Below are positions 47,901-61,200 of a DNA stretch of 64,000 nt, piece after piece; the first letter of the stretch is position 1, and each line of letters begins with the position of its first letter. The stretch is from Marchantia polymorpha subsp. ruderalis (taxonomy: Eukaryota; Streptophyta; Marchantiopsida; Marchantiales; Marchantiaceae): the NCBI GenBank assembly GCA_037833965.1, contig AP031351.1, forward strand, positions 11,296,501-11,360,500, given 5' to 3'. Both the position numbers and the translations under genes were made by a program. The notes beneath the pieces are model-generated. The model worked only from the letters and a program-made list of their open reading frames with translations, was not told where the DNA came from and did no database searches.

Positions 47901-50900
47901 GTGTGTTGCTTCGTTGTCATAGGCAGACAATCATTTAACAAAAAGTTGTAAGTGTATTGAATGCATGAATGATGATGTTTTTACATCTTTTTATACGATT
48001 ATGAATGTGAGTTGAGGTTGATCATATTGACAAAGTGATAAAAATGATATGTAATTTGTATACATGAAAGAGTCCAAATATAAATCTACTCTTTTTTTTT
48101 TAAAATACAAGAATTTACTGAAGATGTGGGTAGAGTGATAGTGTCAAGAAGAACCATTGTGTAAAGAATATAAGTTTTCATTCTTTTTTAACGATATAGT
48201 TCAAGAGTTTGGTACTTATGATAACAATTTAATTAATGATGATCTATAATGTCATAAAAATGTCATATGCAACACATAAAAATATATTGATGAAGTATGA
48301 ATTTTAAACGGTGCTTGATCTTATCATATTTGTTACATAATTGATTTTCTTTGTATTTTCTAAATATCAACTAATTCAATTTATATGTAACATGATCAGT
48401 CTTGTAGTTTTGAAAATATTGAATCTATTCGGATCCATATGTTTTATGTAATATGGATCCGAGTAAGTATATTGACTCAAATCATATTTCTACTTTATAT
48501 GAAAAATATATATCACTTTCATAATATTAAATTCAAAATGTCTTGAGTGAAGCTTTAAAAAGTGAGTGCTCAAGGTGATAATAGATGATAAAATCATGTT
48601 AAGAGTTTACAAGTACAATAATATATAACTGTTAGAAATGATTATTATTTGTGATGAAATTAATATTAAATCTCAAATAAATAGAAATTAATATATATAA
48701 TCTCATGCATGACATTTCAGACTATGACATAATAATAATAGATACTTGAAACTTCTTGATGATATGAATGTGTTATACAACATGGATAAAGTTGAGTTGG
48801 AGTTTTGTGACAATTTTATTATAGACAATCATCATAAGCAATAATTTAATGTTAGAACTTAAAGTTCTAAGTAGTCTTTTGAGTATGTATATAGTAACAT
48901 ACAACATCTTTCCAAAAGCTTCATTTACTAACAAAATCAACTGCATCTTTCTTATCAATAATCTCACAACAATTCACACAAAAGTTTAAGATCTTTAAAA
49001 TATTTAAAGTTTGAAGAAGTCAAAATTGAGATTCATAGTGTACAAAATATGAAATATTTACATACTCACAATGAAGTGAAATATATTTTTGAAAATATAT
49101 TTAAGATGTCATAAAAATTTTGAAGTTTCAATCAAATTATGTTGAAAAATGTGTGTAGTATGTTGAATCAACATGTTTTTTCATATGAATTTGGTGTTGA
49201 GGTTGTCCATATTGTGATATTTAGTATAAATCTTTCTCCTTTCAGTGCAATCCATATTTTGACATTGTCTAAACTAAGATGCAAATTGATGAATGATTAT
49301 ATTCATTTAAGAATTTTGTTGTTTTACGGCTTGTACTTTTATATAAAAAAAGAAGAAGATCAATGTAGACTTGATAGCATATCAAAGAATCCATATCTTT
49401 AAAAACAATGTTTTTAAATTTGTTTTACTCACAAAAATAAACCTTCATTTACTAATGTTGTTGCAATGAAAAATGATTATTATACAATTGATGATATAAA
49501 TAAAGCAAATTTGTAGATAAAAAAAACCTCAAGAAGCATATTTAATTAAATTAAATTAATCTCAACTATTTGCATAAAATAATAAAAATCAACCAAAATA
49601 ATCTATTAAAATATCATGTTTTGATATATTATGTGTAGATAGATAAGTTTTTGATTAATTCATACTGAAAGATTATGATTATTGATTCAATGATATTATT
49701 GAATCTATTGAATGCATCATCATTATTTTCAAAATAACGATTCTTTAAATTTCAGGTCAAATCTAATTGGTTTAACCATAATCAAGTTTTAATGTACAGA
49801 TATTACTATAGAGTATAAAGTAGTGCAAGAAATAACTATTTTATTAACATTTTGTATATTTTAATATAATCTTATTGTTCTCATGGACGTAGTACAACAA
49901 AGCTGAACGACATATATGTCAACTTGACGTTGGGTGTGTGTCTAATTGTGTGTTATGAGATTCTATGTTTGTGGATTTTGTATGAAAAGACCTATGGCAC
50001 ATGGACATGCAAAACAAAAACACACACGCAATGATTTTAAATTTACATACACATGTAAATGTTTATCATTGAGTGCTATGTTGAGATAACACCTTGAACT
50101 TTACTTAGAATACCAATGGATCATCACATGATCATCTCTTACTCTACTTAAAAAATCTAAATCTTTTTCTAGCTCTTTCATGTAATCACAATATTATAAC
50201 ATTTTATGCTTCAGCATTTATATAATTTCTTAACATAAAGCCTAATCTAGTTAATCTTGATAACCACAAGATTGAAATTGAATACTTACAAAGTGTAATT
50301 CAAAATCTAAGTGTCAAGAGATAATATTAAGTTCATTGTCTAATGAAATCTTATTTGGAATATAATTCATGAAATTTGACTACATTGAAAATTAAAATTA
50401 AAATTTGCTATATAGTACACGTATAATGTATTTTTTCAAAACATACTCCTTCAATATATAAATACTTATAAGAAAATTATCTTCAATAAACATGTGAATA
50501 CATAATTCATAACACATGAAAAAATATAAGGTACAAATGTTTTTTTTTTAACTATAGAGTCCATGTCAGATCATAATTTTTTTCATTTGAATTTTTACTT
50601 CATAAAATATGGAATAAAAATTTGATTTGGATAACAAATTTTGATTTAATGAAGATAGATGAAGAGATTAGAGTGGAACAATGTATATATACCATTCAAA
50701 TAACTAACCAACATTATTTGAAAAATAGTGTTGTATTTTTCATTTTAATGAAATGTTTCAAGAGTTTATCATTTTAGTAGTTACATGATTATATTAGAAA
50801 TTAATATACTCAATCAGTTTAAAATACATAAAAAATAATTTAAAAGTCAATGTTAACATTTTGTAAATATCGTGAGAAAAAAATATATAAAAATGCTTTT

Positions 50901-53900
50901 TTATGTTTGCAACAATTATGGAATAAATTTTAATTATTGAGTCAACTTTTAAAACTTATAATATAAATTATAGAAATAAAGAATCAAATAATTGTAAAAC
51001 ATACAAATTAAAGAAAAAACCATAATTAACATTACATGATGTTATCTTTTAATGATAAATATCGATTGGATAATATTTAATAAAAAACATATGTGTAACA
51101 ATAATTTCAATTAATCAAATAATTTTTATTTGTGTAAATAGAAAAAGTTACAGAATTACGAAAAATCCATGTTGTTAATTATGATTAGATTATAAGATTT
51201 TACTTATAATTTTATAATAATTTTATTCATATATTTATAAAAATATTTCAAATTATTATTTTATTTGATATTAACAATTTCGTTGAAGTAGAGTTTTTTA
51301 TTCATTTTTTCCATGTGTTGTAGTAATTTATGAATATATAAATATGTTATGCATATTTGGAAGCCATAAATACAATAAATTCTTTGAAATGATTGCATGA
51401 TTTTCAAATATTTGTAATCTATAAAGTTTATTATAGATAAAAAACGTAACAACCGAAGTATTTTATTTTTTAATACTACGCTACGTTTTAGGGGAAATAT
51501 GATATGTTTTTCTTTTAAGATTTGTTATTTACTATTTTATTTTAAATTTTTTATTTGATATATATTAAAAAAACTATACTTGGCAAAATTATTGGATTCA
51601 TTAGATGAAAAATCTGTGAAATATATAGGTTAACTATTCTAAAATAACATAATTAACCTATTTTAATAGTAAAGATTAAAATTCAATCTATACCTTTATT
51701 ATTATTGCTTACAATTATTTAGATTGCTTTTAATATTTTATTTTTTGATGTTCGAATTTTATTAGAAATATGCGTCATAAATCACATTATAATATGGTTT
51801 ATGATTTGATGTTACATATTTTGATAAACAAATTGATATTATGAAATTTCATTTTTGTTGATTTAATGTTGAACATATTGAGTACTATTGAAATTTTTTT
51901 TTGGATGCAACTATGTATTTGATATGTGATTTATGAATTAAATAAATTTTGTGAAGTTTCAAATCAAATTTCATAACTTGTTATAGTTGTTTGTATATCC
52001 TTATTTTTAATGAATTAATAATATTTTTATGTATGACAGCTCAATTGTTTATAATTTATTTAAATGTTTGTAATTTATTTTACTAAAATTTTCCATTATG
52101 CATATATTTGCAAGTTTAAAAAATAGTCTTATGATCATATTCATTAATAGACTAACATCCTTGTCTTTACAAATCATTTTTTTGTAAATGTCAATAATGA
52201 CAGTCAAGTATCTTGATAGAAGTAAAACTAATGGAATGTGTGACAATAATGAATACATTTTTTTGCAAAAATTTGTATATTTGATCTGTTTTCTAAATGA
52301 GTTTCATCTACAAAGCAATTTTTTGAACTTTAAGTAAATTAATCTAGTGATCAACTAATACAATTGGTGGAATACATTCCACGAAGTATATACATGTTTG
52401 TGATAATAAACATATATTCATGTTGTGATCAAATGATGGCTTATTTTTTAATAATATTTTATCAACATAGATCATAACTAAAATATAAAAAATACAAATA
52501 AAATAATTAAGTCTTGATTATCATCATTAAAAGTATATTAGTCGTAAAAGAAAACTTGTATGCAATAAGTTAACATACTCATAAAAAAATAACGTTGGGT
52601 CAAAAAAGTTCCATAAATTTTGTGCATGAATGGATTTTTTTTTTTCAAAAAAAATATTCTATTCAAAATAATTGTTAGAAGTATTTTTCTTTTCCGTTTT
52701 ATTCAGTAACAAGTACCTCCACAAAATTATGTGATATAGATTCAACTCCGGCACAATCATAAGCATTATTTTTATCACAAACTTTCATTAGAGTTCACTT
52801 CTGTGTCCAATTCGAAAATTGTTAAACTTTATATAATTTCATGCTAAATATATAAATATGGAAATATTTTCAAAAAAATAAATTAATATTACAAGTAGAA
52901 TTTTTAGAAATGACTTTGATTTGTAATGATTATTTCTATTTTATTTCAGTGTTTTCAAATATTAAATTTTGAATTTATGATTATTTAAAATAAATAACAC
53001 ATTGAAAATGAAAAATAATCTGTATTAAATATATTTTTATACTTTTTATTTCAAATAATCATGGCATTGAATAAATTCCAAGAAATTGACTTTAATTAAT
53101 AAAAGCCTAAGTCAAAATAATTTGAGCTTATAAAGATTGAATACATTGAATTATACTGAAAACACAAAAATCATGATCTCATGTATGACAAGAAAATATT
53201 TTAGCCAAACATAAATAATTTGGAAAAAAAAATTCATTTTGCTATTAATGTTAAACATGTACATATTGGAGTAAAACATTATATCATGAACGGAATATCT
53301 AAATTAAAAAAAACTACATTGGCTATAGTATTTAAAAATAAATGAGGCACAAATTTACTGCACACATTTTTGTTTTACCAACATGAATTTAATTTTAATT
53401 TTTAAAAATTTTATTTATTTATAATTCGAATTTTATAATTTTATTTCAATTAAAACCATGGAAATTACTATTCACACAAATTTATGACTATGCAAGTATA
53501 TCAGAATAAAATAAAATTTCTATTGTTCAATTTATTGTAATTCAAATATCTTTGAGAACATGAACTTAACGAAAAATATATATAATAAAATTACTTCATG
53601 TTAAATACATATATAAAGCTAAAGATTAAATCTGTTAAAATTTCTAAAATTTCATATAGTATTCGTACGTTTGTGTTACTTTTTATAATTATATGCTTAA
53701 ATTTTAATACATTGACTGTATTTTTTTATTATAAATGTTAGCTTTTTTTACAAAGTTTGTTATTAATATGAAATATTCCGATTTCTGGTTTTATTAATTC
53801 CAGGTCAATCTACATTTAAATATAAAATAACTTATAATTTAACTCATTTAAAAAATGTGAATTATAAGCTTGACTTGAATCTTTTTGCATGTCAATATTT

Positions 53901-55900
53901 ATACTTTGAGAATAAGTATAAAATTTTCTTGATTCAAATAATATTTCTCAATATAAATATTCAATTTAATTATTAATATATATTCAATTTAATTATTAAT
54001 ATATTATAAAATTAATTATTATAAAATTTAAAAAATCACATTATTTTGATGAATAAGAATATAAAATTTTATATCGAAACAATTTTAATAAGTTTTTCTT
54101 CTTATCGTATTTTAATAAATTGTTCATTAAAACATCATATAACTTGTTTTCTAAATTTATTTTAATAATTTCTACTTTAATTTCTTACTTAACAGAGATG
54201 AATAAGATTTCAACTGATATTGATAGTGCACATGCATAATGATACTATTGGTTTGTTGTTGTTTTCAATTTACATATAATTTAATATTTAAAAACTGAAT
54301 ATCATACTTTATATAATAATGATTGTAAGACAATTTTATTGAAAATTAGAAATTAAAATTAGACAAATAAAAATCAATTTTAAATATGTAGAATGTTAAC
54401 AATGCATGCATAGTATCAATATATTATTTATAATGCTAAATTTCCTAACTATGTGATATATGTGTGACATATATCATTGATGGGTATTTTGATACATTTT
54501 TTAATGAAGTTGTTGTTAAGATGACATCAATAAAAAGTTTTATACCTTGCCAATTTTTTAATCAAGATAGAAATTTTATAAAACATGATAACATTTATAA
54601 ATATTCTGTATTGAAATTCGTTTATTTATTTATTCAAATTTAAAAGTCAATTGAGCACATGATTTTTTATTACAAAATGAAGCTTACATTTTAATTATTA
54701 TATATATGTAATAAAATTCAATTCAAATGAATGAAGTTCAGATTTTAATGTAGTTCAAAAGTTGGAATCAAATTTTGTAAGATTAATTTTTTAATAATAA
54801 TATTTGAAGAATAATCATAAAATTCTAGAGCAACATTCATCTTCATTAAAAGTATATTAAATAATACTTAATAAATCAGTATTATTAATATTATCCAAAT
54901 TCATTATTTGTGCATCTGAATAAAAGAATTGAAAATATGCATTGCATATTAATTCTTCTGTATGATAAAATTGATTGATAGTTGCAGTAGTTTAAACAAT
55001 TTATGAATTTGGTGATGATTTTGACATAAATTTATTTTTTTGGTTGCTTATAACATTTCCTACTGATCTTTCATCCGTAATATAGAGAAATTGTGTTTTA
55101 ATGAAAAAATTTTGATAGAAATTACAACACATTTTTTTTTTTCCTATCTTTAATATTTATTCATCAATAATTTATTATAACTTTTCTATTAACTAAACAT
55201 AAATTAGATACATATTTGTTCAAAGTTTAAGAATAAGATTAGAATTGAAAAGCCTGAGTATCTACATTTCATAATTTATTTTTATATTATAAATATATAA
55301 ATCAAAATTATCAATTAGTTCTCTTTATATATATATATATATAATTTTTTCATTTCAATCTCATGAAGCCGGCAGAGAGATCGTGCTCATAAAATAAAAA
55401 ATTCAGTTATCATACATCTTATTATGCAAATTTTAGATTATATTTTCTACATATATGTCTTCAAGCTTTGATATTTTTGTTTGTTACAAAATTGTTACAT
55501 TTGTGTATATACCACTATAATTTGTTAAAACTATTTGCTAGTTATACTTCTCAAATGCTAGGTATGTATGTATGTATGTATGCAAATATATACAGTATTC
55601 ATTTACCAAGTTATCAATTGAAATCCTCATTTCTATTGAATATCATGAAAATTCATAGTCCAAATATCAGTTTGGGATTTTAATGATAATTCAGCATGCA
55701 CGATTTATGAGATAACACTTTAATTTATAACTTACTAATACAAATTGTAGAAAATCGTTGATTACTTCTTTGCTGGAAATTTACAAATAAACAGACTAAA
55801 ATTTGGACTTATTGTGTATTTCAAAGCATTTGAGAACTTTATTTCCTTAGTTGCAAGTTCTGATTCATTCTTGAGATTCAATATAACACTCTTTTGGATT
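44901..55900. other. 11-kb AT-rich intergenic desert
   Basis: No gene or recognisable transposon domain is seen. A perfect 12-bp inverted repeat with a 10-nt loop, tcggatccatat / atatggatccga, lies at 48429-48462. Simple repeats: (TA)n at about 55326-55343 and (GTAT)n at about 55562-55582. Long stretches are near-pure A/T with stops in every frame. The desert is probably built from decayed mobile elements, but I cannot assign any. Confidence 0.6.
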
Positions 55901-56340
55901 TGACGTTATTTAACTTGATTGGAGATGAACTCCGAAGAAACACCATTGTTGGTTTGTGAAGTGTATAATAATGGAAAAGCATTCGAAATCCTCATGTTTC
56001 TACCGTAATCATCACTACCTATCGATATTCATCGAGGGGCATTTGGGGGTTGGTTGTTTAGAAATTTTGTATGTTATGCTATCGATGTTTAAATTTTCAT
56101 CAACTTGGCATCCATTATTCCGAGAAAACAACTGCATGTGTAGGGATTGTGGCGCTAAATATGTAGTAAACATCTCTTTTACATACTCCGGGCCAATGAG
56201 AGCCCGGAGCTACTTCCGAGAAAAGAAACTTTGGGTCCATGATATTACACGAGTTAAATGATTTCTCCTTCTACCGAAGAAGTGTACCAAAGTAATGTAT
56301 TGAAATGTACGAGATGTAGCAAGTAGCCGGTCAGACTTCC
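55901..56340. other. desert-to-island boundary with a GC hairpin
   Basis: A 101-codon plus frame (GTG at 55956 to 56261) is unrecognised. A perfect 8-bp GC-rich inverted repeat, ctccgggc (56186-56193) / gcccggag (56202-56209), with an 8-nt loop sits within it. The composition shifts from AT-rich to GC-rich over this stretch. Confidence 0.4.
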
Positions 56341-58255
56341 CTCTACATGCAAACCGTGTATATTAATGAAACATCGTTTACACCATCGCCTTGTCCGGTA
56401 TGGATCGGAACCGCAGTGAGCACAGCAGTATATTTCCGTACCGCACAGGCACCACGATCACCGTAGCTCGAATCATCATCCGCGCGGCCTGGACTGGGCA
56501 GGATTGGAAAACCGCCTGCAGAGTCCGAACCCACCCGGGGCTTCCGAGACCCGTAGTCAACCCACTTGCTGTCAGAGAGTCGCTCGCAGAGCTAGTCGCC
56601 CGCGGTTAGGAGCCGGAGTGCCGCGCGGGTTTGCTGGGGTCAAATCTCGGACGTGGTGTGCTGGACATGCTCTTTGCAATCCGCACGGCGCAGTCAGAAC
56701 TCAACCCGTGGCCGAGGCCGTGGTCCGGTCGGGACGGGACGGGACTCAGGTTCGGTTAGCTGAAGCAGCGGGGCGCGGTCGCGCGGTCGCGCTCTTCGTG
56801 CTCGGGGCGAGTCGGTTTTGGTTTTGGTTCAGTCTGAGCGTTTGCTCGGAGAAGAGCGAGCGCAGCGCGAGACAGAGAGCAGAGCAGCGGAGATGGTGCA
56901 CGAGTGCGCGAGAGACGGGGGGAGAGGTGACAGAACGCGATGACTCACTGAGTGCCTCAGCGAGCGAGCGAGCGAGCGCCCGCGCGAGCGTGCGTGGTGT
57001 TGTTGTTTTGGGAGGCGCGACGAGACGAGCCGAGCCGAGACGCCAAGGCTGATGCGCAAGTGGAGTAATGACGTACGTCTTTTGAATGTCCCCGGTTTCT
57101 TTCGTTGCCTTTCCGGCTGATGGTGGGCGTGAGGGTGCGAGAGAGCTTGAGCTTGGGCACTTTTCGTCAGCATCACCAGCATTGGTTTAGGGTGGGAGTG
57201 CGTCCCAGGCCGTTGATGGCTGGGTTGGAATCACCAAACACCATTCTGAGAAGGATGCTCCGTTCGGATCGATTTTATGTTCTCATTCTCCTTAATTTGG
57301 CCCTTTAGTGTTCTCCCCTCGTCTCTGCAAGCGATTAATTGTTGGAGTTTTGCCTCATTTCCTTCTCTGCCTCCTTGGCTCCCAGAAGTTTAAAACCCAG
57401 ACCCACGGTGTGTTGCTTATTCCCCCAGTTGTCCATACTTTCAGAAATGTCTCCACCTCTTTCTCGCACCTAATTCTGGTAGGGAGCAGTGCTCACTTCA
57501 TTTCGGTGGTTTGTCACCGAGGAAGCTAGTAAATTAAGACGAGGACTCTGCAAACGAAAATTTCGTCTACAACACCTTCGGATGCAATGTCGTAGATGCG
57601 GGAAGGCCTGGAGCTGTTCCGCCTTCCTTGCAGGACACGCCCTTTATTTCAGTCTTGGAAACTTGATGTGACGAGTCGTCTTGCACCGTCTGGCACTGTC
57701 TTTGGACTCCGGCCTTACAATTGTAGGTGTAAGCGTCGCGGAACCATGCGTTTTATTGGTCTCGGCCATTGAGACGAATCCAGGCTGGAGCTACTCAAGT
57801 TCAAATGGGAAATTGGCTCATGAGTTTCTTATGACTTTTGTTGTTTCTCCAGAAGTCATGGTCCTTCTGTTAGTTTTCAACTCCGAATAAGCTGGAGCAA
57901 GGCCTTCCTCTATTTTTATCCTCGTGTGTGCATCTGTCTGAAGTCCAGAACGAGTTTCTACCTGCGGCAGAACCAAGGCAGCCAGAGGATTGAATTGTGG
58001 AGGTGTAGGTAATCACAAACAAGCCAGTCTGGAAAGGAAGGGAGGAGATATTGGTCATTTTTCAGGAAATTAGGGTTGAATTATCAAATTGTCCGAGGAT
58101 AGCTGCAGCGAGTAGCAGTTTATTACAATTTACGCTTACAGAGTCAGACCTCAAAACTCTGAGAATTAGACGCCCTAGATGTGTTCTGCCTGCGATTTTC
58201 ACGCTGCGAAGGTGCTGGCTGAGAGGAAGTGAAGCGTTGATAGTAACGGGGAGCG
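56341..58255 (+). promoter_or_regulatory. GC-rich island and probable long leader of the WAPL gene
   Basis: 56380-57060 is by far the most GC- and CpG-rich stretch in the window, with (GCGA)n at about 56960-56978. It is followed by a more balanced 1.2-kb stretch that leads to the WAPL ATG at 58256. I read it as promoter plus a long 5' UTR, perhaps with leader introns. The 182-codon open frame in the GC block lacks an ATG at its start and is rich in Arg and Ala, as expected from composition alone. Confidence 0.5.
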
Positions 58256-61200
58256 ATGATAGTCAGAACTTACCAACGGCGGAACAGGCCCAGTCGTAGC
58301 CTGTCAGAGGGTGGAAATGCGTTTGGCGATGGCGTGGGAAGCTCTGGCTCCCAAGAATCTATTTGGGGTGGGGCTCAAGAACCCCAACCTTTCTCCTTCC
58401 CTTCTTCGCAGGAGTCGTGTTGGTCTCAGTCGGACCATAGAAGTACTAGCCGTTTACCTCTGAACTCAAGAAGGTTTTCTCAAGATGATGATCTCAGCGC
58501 AGATGCGCTCTCAAGTCTTGGTTCTAGACCACCTCTTTCTCGGTCATACAGTGAAAGGCCAAAGAAGGGTGATGAAGGAAAGCCCAGTAGAAGCAAACTG
58601 AAGAAATCACAGAGTGATCTTCCAGGATCGCTTATTAGTGAAACGAGGAATGGCTTCAGTCGAGGTGCTGAACGGAGACGTTCTTCGGACCTCCATGGGA
58701 AGGATAGTCAGGAAAATGGAGGAGGAAGTTCGAGTGGAAAGAGAGAGTCAGTTTGGGTCGATGCTTTGAACAACACAAGTGCTTGGGGGCTTAGTGCCCC
58801 ACCTACATCGACATTAATGGAGGCACAGGAGTCTGGTGAGATGATGGAGCACGTCGACGAAGCAAACTTTGCTTTGGATGGACTTAAACCTGAGCAGCCG
58901 TTGCGCGTTCAGCGAGCTAGCCTCACATCTCTTCTCACGCTGTGCGGTTCAATGCATCAGCGGAGATTGCTGCGAACTCAAGGGTAAGTGTTCGAGAACC
59001 TTTGTATTTCTTGTCTTCGCTTTGAGATTCTAGTAACCCTTTCTTTTCTTGAAGGAACTTCTATGGACAAGAGGCCCGTTTTGCCGTCTTTTGTTTTTTT
59101 CATCCCTCTGGCCCTATTATACGCGAATTATGACTCAGCATATTGTTCTACCATTGGTACCTTGTTTGCTGATTATCTAAACAGACAGATGGCCTCTGAG
59201 CACTTACGTCAATAGACCTTACTCATATGTAGTTCTTTCCGCTTTTTTCGTATTTTTGTTTCTGGTCTAGCTGCTACAGTGACTACTATATGATCAAACA
59301 ACACGTTTTTCGTTGAGCAGGACCTTTTCCAGAAGCAGATTCGTCAAAGTAGTTCTGCTGTTTGTTAGTTGATTAATTTATGTTGTAGTTTGCAGGACAT
59401 TTGGCAAAAAAAATTTCTGTTTTTATGGAACCTTGTATCGTGAAACAATAAAATATTTTGATAACCCTGTACTAGATGTAGGCACGAAGTAAATTATTCT
59501 ATGGGTCGTTTGAGGAGTCAGAGTAACGTTTTGGTAGCTTTGCTGCAAGCTTTTAATGGAAATGAGCGAGGTTGTGAGCAGACGTTGTTGTTGGTGACAC
59601 AAAGTGTAGATTTGCGCATGCATTGTTTGTAGGTTCCTGGACTTATGCTTGATATTTACAAAGTTGGCAATCCACTGTTTTACTGTAAATTGGCTTTAAA
59701 ATAAAAACCACTATCAAACCAGTATGTGGTAATATTGGTTACCACATTTGCTTTTTTGTTATTAGTCTGACTGCTTCATTTTTTTTCTCTGTTAACCTGA
59801 CATGTACTTTTAAAATACTCCATATAATCGCTCATGTTGAGAAGAGTTGATTAATGCAGGAGCGTTCACATTATTCAGTCACATGTTTCTTAAAAACTGA
59901 TAAACCGGAAGATGGAATAATCCAACTACTTTCTGGTTCCATCTTCCATCCTTCTTCTGCTCTTTCTGTTATCTCTTCATCTTTCTTATCATTTTAGTAG
60001 TCTTCCAATTTATAGAAATTTGGCGCTTCTGGCTCTCTGTGTACAATCTGTAGCGTGGAATCTTATTATGTTCTCTGCTTCTCATGATTGATCCTCACAG
60101 ATTATTTTCTTTTCAATCTGACTGAGGCTGATATCCTTTTTCTAAGCAATTACTACTTTTTTACGGGTTTCTCATTGCACCAGTGTACTGACATACTGGG
60201 GTTTTGAATGTAGAGCATGGACTGCTGATAATATTCTGTTCAAAGTGTGCACTGTCTCTGGTTTGAAAATTGAAAATGGTTTGAAAACGGATTTTTTCTG
60301 CGTTTATCGGTTGGTGCTCACATGATGTGTTCCTTATATGTTTTGTTTTCGCTAATCTCTTCGTTGTAAGCAAATGATCTCCTCAACACGGTTTTTGTTG
60401 GTTTCATTTTTTGGGTTTTGCGCAATAGCGGTTTGTTTTGTGAACCCCGGACGTATGTAGAACTATCGTTTTGTCTACAAGGTACAGGTAGCGTACCAAG
60501 CCCAGTAGCCCCTAGGCAAGGGGCTGGCCCATGGGTTAGAACAGTACACTGGGTCCATAACTTGCTGTTGTGCATCTTAGCAGGTCTTTTCAACCGGTCA
60601 TTGCAGGGATTGGGGTTAAAGTACCAGAATTGTCACCAATTTTAGGATATACTTTGTTTGTTTCGTAGTAGCATGGTTTGGAGACTAATACGTTCCTTCT
60701 TTGTCTTAACCAGGATGGCTAAGCCTCTTGTCGATGCAATTGTTGCACTACCCACTGACGATGCAGCTCTGTCTCTCGCTGCCGCAGCCGTGTTATATTT
60801 CCTAGCAAGTGATGTAAGTGTCTGGTCCGGACCACCATTTTTTTCGAACGAACAGCACAGAGTTAAAGACTATGATATGATAGCAATTTCTTATGTTGAA
60901 TCGAACTGTTCGATATAAGGTTTTTCGAATGTCGACTATGATGTGCTCATCCGTCTATGCTCCTCTGACTGCTTACTCTTTACTCTTTGCAGAGTCAGGA
61001 TGAAGATCTCCTGGATTCTCCTTCCTGTGTCCGTTTTCTTATGAAATTGTTGGGCACACGCCCTTCTGAGCCAGTCGTGAAGAAGGGCTTGACTGCGATA
61101 GGCAGCAGATTGGCTGCACTGTCAAAGTCCAGTCTTCTAAAAAGTAACACAACTTTTAGCGCTGATCGTGGAGGGGGAGCAGTTGTGACCAAAATTCGTG

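Noticed and set aside
44901-55900. Short open frames in the AT-rich desert as possible genes
   Set aside because: All are rich in Ile, Asn, Lys, Phe and Tyr as expected from AT content; none shows a motif or splice structure.
56504-57052. 182-codon plus-strand open frame
   Set aside because: It begins without an ATG, lies in an extremely GC-rich block and is Arg/Ala-rich low-complexity sequence. Frames on the opposite strand are open too, which points to base composition.
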